From contig JANXOO010000653.1 in the NCBI GenBank assembly GCA_025353525.1, forward strand, positions 1-7,386: a stretch of DNA of 7,386 nucleotides. The letters are read 5' to 3'. This stretch comes from Schlesneria sp. GTDB taxonomy: Bacteria; Planctomycetota; Planctomycetia; Planctomycetales; Planctomycetaceae. Below the pieces are notes generated by a model. That model did not search any database. It was given only the letters and a program-made list of their open reading frames with translations, and was not told the origin of the DNA. The position numbers were made by a program, and so were the translations under genes. How positions within the stretch are numbered: position 1 is the stretch's first letter; each line of letters opens with the position of its first letter. Shown here one piece after another: positions 6,446 through 7,386 of the stretch.

Positions 6446-6832
6446 ATGTCTGTTGAAGTCGAGCTATTGGAACTGAGCCGCAAATTGCTGACCGCGATTG
6501 ACGGAGGTGATTGGCAAACGTATGTGTCACTGTGTCTCGAATCGATCACCTGTTTTGAACCGGAAGCCAATGGACAGTTGATCGCCGGAATGCCGTTCCA
6601 CAAGTTCTATTTCGATCTTCCCGCGACTGCAACCAAACCCGCAAAGCAATCGACGATTGCATCGCCGTACGTCCGCATGATCGGTGATGCCGCGGTTGTG
6701 ACCTATATCCGTGTCGTTCAAAAGCTGGACAGTAACGGTTCGCCCGTTTCCACGACGGCAATGGAAACCCGGATCTGGCAAAAGACTTCCGGTGGCTGGA
6801 AGCACGTCCACTTTCATCGGACCCCTTGCTGA
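6446..6832 (+). CDS. Stand-alone CaMKII association (hub)-domain homologue, 128 aa
   Basis: The whole protein matches the association domain that ends animal calcium/calmodulin-dependent kinase II, a cone-shaped NTF2/SnoaL-type fold that assembles the kinase into 12-14-mers. Shared landmarks, compared with the human domain from memory, are AIDGGDW (17-23), CFEPE (36-40), GMPFHKFYF (48-56), TYIRVVQ (86-92), METRIWQ (106-112) and KHVHFHR (119-125). The His (52) and three Arg (89, 109, 125) corresponding to the ligand pocket of the animal hub are kept, so a small acidic ligand is possible; the loop with the animal pocket Trp is different. There is no kinase, regulatory segment, signal peptide or membrane segment, so it is a cytoplasmic single-domain protein, likely an oligomer. 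AAGGA lies nine bases before the ATG. It is divergent from the ABC cassette and 36 bases upstream of a copper ATPase gene. The family is clear; the bacterial role is unknown. Confidence 0.9.
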   Translation: MSVEVELLELSRKLLTAIDGGDWQTYVSLCLESITCFEPEANGQLIAGMPFHKFYFDLPATATKPAKQSTIASPYVRMIGDAAVVTYIRVVQKLDSNGSPVSTTAMETRIWQKTSGGWKHVHFHRTPC

Positions 6833-6868
6833 ACTCGCACGTACCGCAACATCGAAACCCGGTCGCTC

Positions 6869-7386
6869 ATGAAATTACCCGAATTGAAAATCCTCGGGGA
6901 CGAACCCCCTTCGGGACATGAAATCGATCCGATCTGCGGGATGTCGGTCGACCCGAAAACCGGTCTTTCGTGCGAACGGGACGGAAAACGGTGGTACTTC
7001 TGCTGTGAATCGTGTCGCCGCCGATTCCTCGAACCGACTGGCGTCCCGGTCGAACCACCACCGCCAGGAACGCATTTTTTCTGCCCGATGTGCCCGGATG
7101 TGTCGAGTGACTCTCCGGCAGATTGCCCGTTATGCGGAATGGCACTCGAACCGGAACTGAGCTCTGCAACATCAAATGCCGCAGACTCGGGCCAGCACGA
7201 CTTGTGGAACCGGTTTGTCATTGCGACTGTGTGTACGGTTCCTGTCCTTTTCCTGGCGATGAGTCCAATGTTGGGACTGTCGCCCGAACGGGTCATCGGT
7301 CAGTCGACATCGGCGTTTCTGCAATTGATGCTGACACTGCCGGTCGTCGGGTGGTGCGGATGGCCGTTCTGGGTGACCGGAACCAA
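6869..7386 (+). CDS. Copper-type P1B ATPase, N-terminal 172 residues (3' truncated)
   Basis: A gene open at the right edge. It opens with a YHS domain (about 20-55: DPICGMSV, then WYFCCESC, with Cys23, 45, 46 and 49 as likely metal ligands). A heavy-metal-binding domain follows (about 70-95: FFCPMC and CPLCGMALEP, with Cys72, 75, 86 and 89). A low-complexity linker leads to two membrane helices, about 113-135 and 148-168, ending in the PVVGWCGWPFW motif typical of the first helices of Cu+-transporting P1B ATPases. The ATPase core (CPC helix, DKTGT, and so on) is outside the window. The protein would pump Cu+ or a similar soft metal out of the cytoplasm. The ATG at 6869 is the only possible start after the in-frame TGA of the gene before; its ribosome site is poor, suggesting translational coupling or dependence on the upstream gene. 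The classic GMxCxxC HMA domain is absent from the N-terminus. Metal specificity is inferred. Confidence 0.93.
   Translation, partial: MKLPELKILGDEPPSGHEIDPICGMSVDPKTGLSCERDGKRWYFCCESCRRRFLEPTGVPVEPPPPGTHFFCPMCPDVSSDSPADCPLCGMALEPELSSATSNAADSGQHDLWNRFVIATVCTVPVLFLAMSPMLGLSPERVIGQSTSAFLQLMLTLPVVGWCGWPFWVTGT

Overview
The window looks like ordinary chromosome from a planctomycete or a close relative in the PVC group. This is an inference from gene families and style, not from a marker gene. The clues are: a short secreted protein with an 'LQPFRIQRLNRG' segment of a kind I associate with planctomycete lipoproteins; an ABC-2 cassette whose ATPase carries the 'MPD' variant of the Q-loop; a stand-alone CaMKII-association-like protein; and loosely packed genes with mixed orientations and few clear terminators. 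Base composition by eye is moderate to slightly GC-rich and even throughout. I saw no transposase, phage gene, CRISPR array, tRNA or rRNA.

Layout, left to right. (1) The 3' end of a plus-strand histone-deacetylase/acetoin-utilisation family gene, with the catalytic Asp and Tyr motifs visible. (2) Convergent with it, a small minus-strand gene for a probable lipoprotein or secreted protein, with a plausible promoter and a good Shine-Dalgarno sequence. (3) A roughly 470-base non-coding stretch holding that promoter and, facing the other way, a sigma-54-like -24/-12 element with a 12-base palindrome. (4) A small plus-strand zinc-ribbon protein that ends 9 bases from the end of the next, convergent gene. 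(5) A three-gene minus-strand cassette filling about 1536-6178. It encodes, in transcription order, a secreted/membrane protein with an extracytoplasmic GATase-like region and two central membrane helices, an ABC ATPase, and a 12-helix ABC-2 permease that looks like two fused half-permeases. (6) A 267-base divergent intergenic region. (7) A plus-strand pair: a 128-residue protein closely resembling the association (hub) domain of eukaryotic CaMKII, then the start of a copper-type P1B ATPase with YHS and heavy-metal-binding N-terminal domains, which runs off the right edge.

How the genes may work together. The three minus-strand genes probably form one ABC-2-type export or envelope-remodelling machine. 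Two ATPase subunits would serve one permease polypeptide that already contains both transmembrane halves, and the large membrane protein would be its extracytoplasmic partner. The arrangement recalls GldA/GldF/GldG-type systems without being clearly orthologous. The CaMKII-hub-like gene lies 36 bases upstream of the copper ATPase on the same strand and in the same frame, so the two are probably co-transcribed.

The most notable item is the bacterial CaMKII-hub homologue. It keeps the FEPE, FHxFYF, YIR, ETRxW and VHFHR landmarks of the animal domain but has no kinase attached. No clear new multi-gene defence or mobile system is visible.
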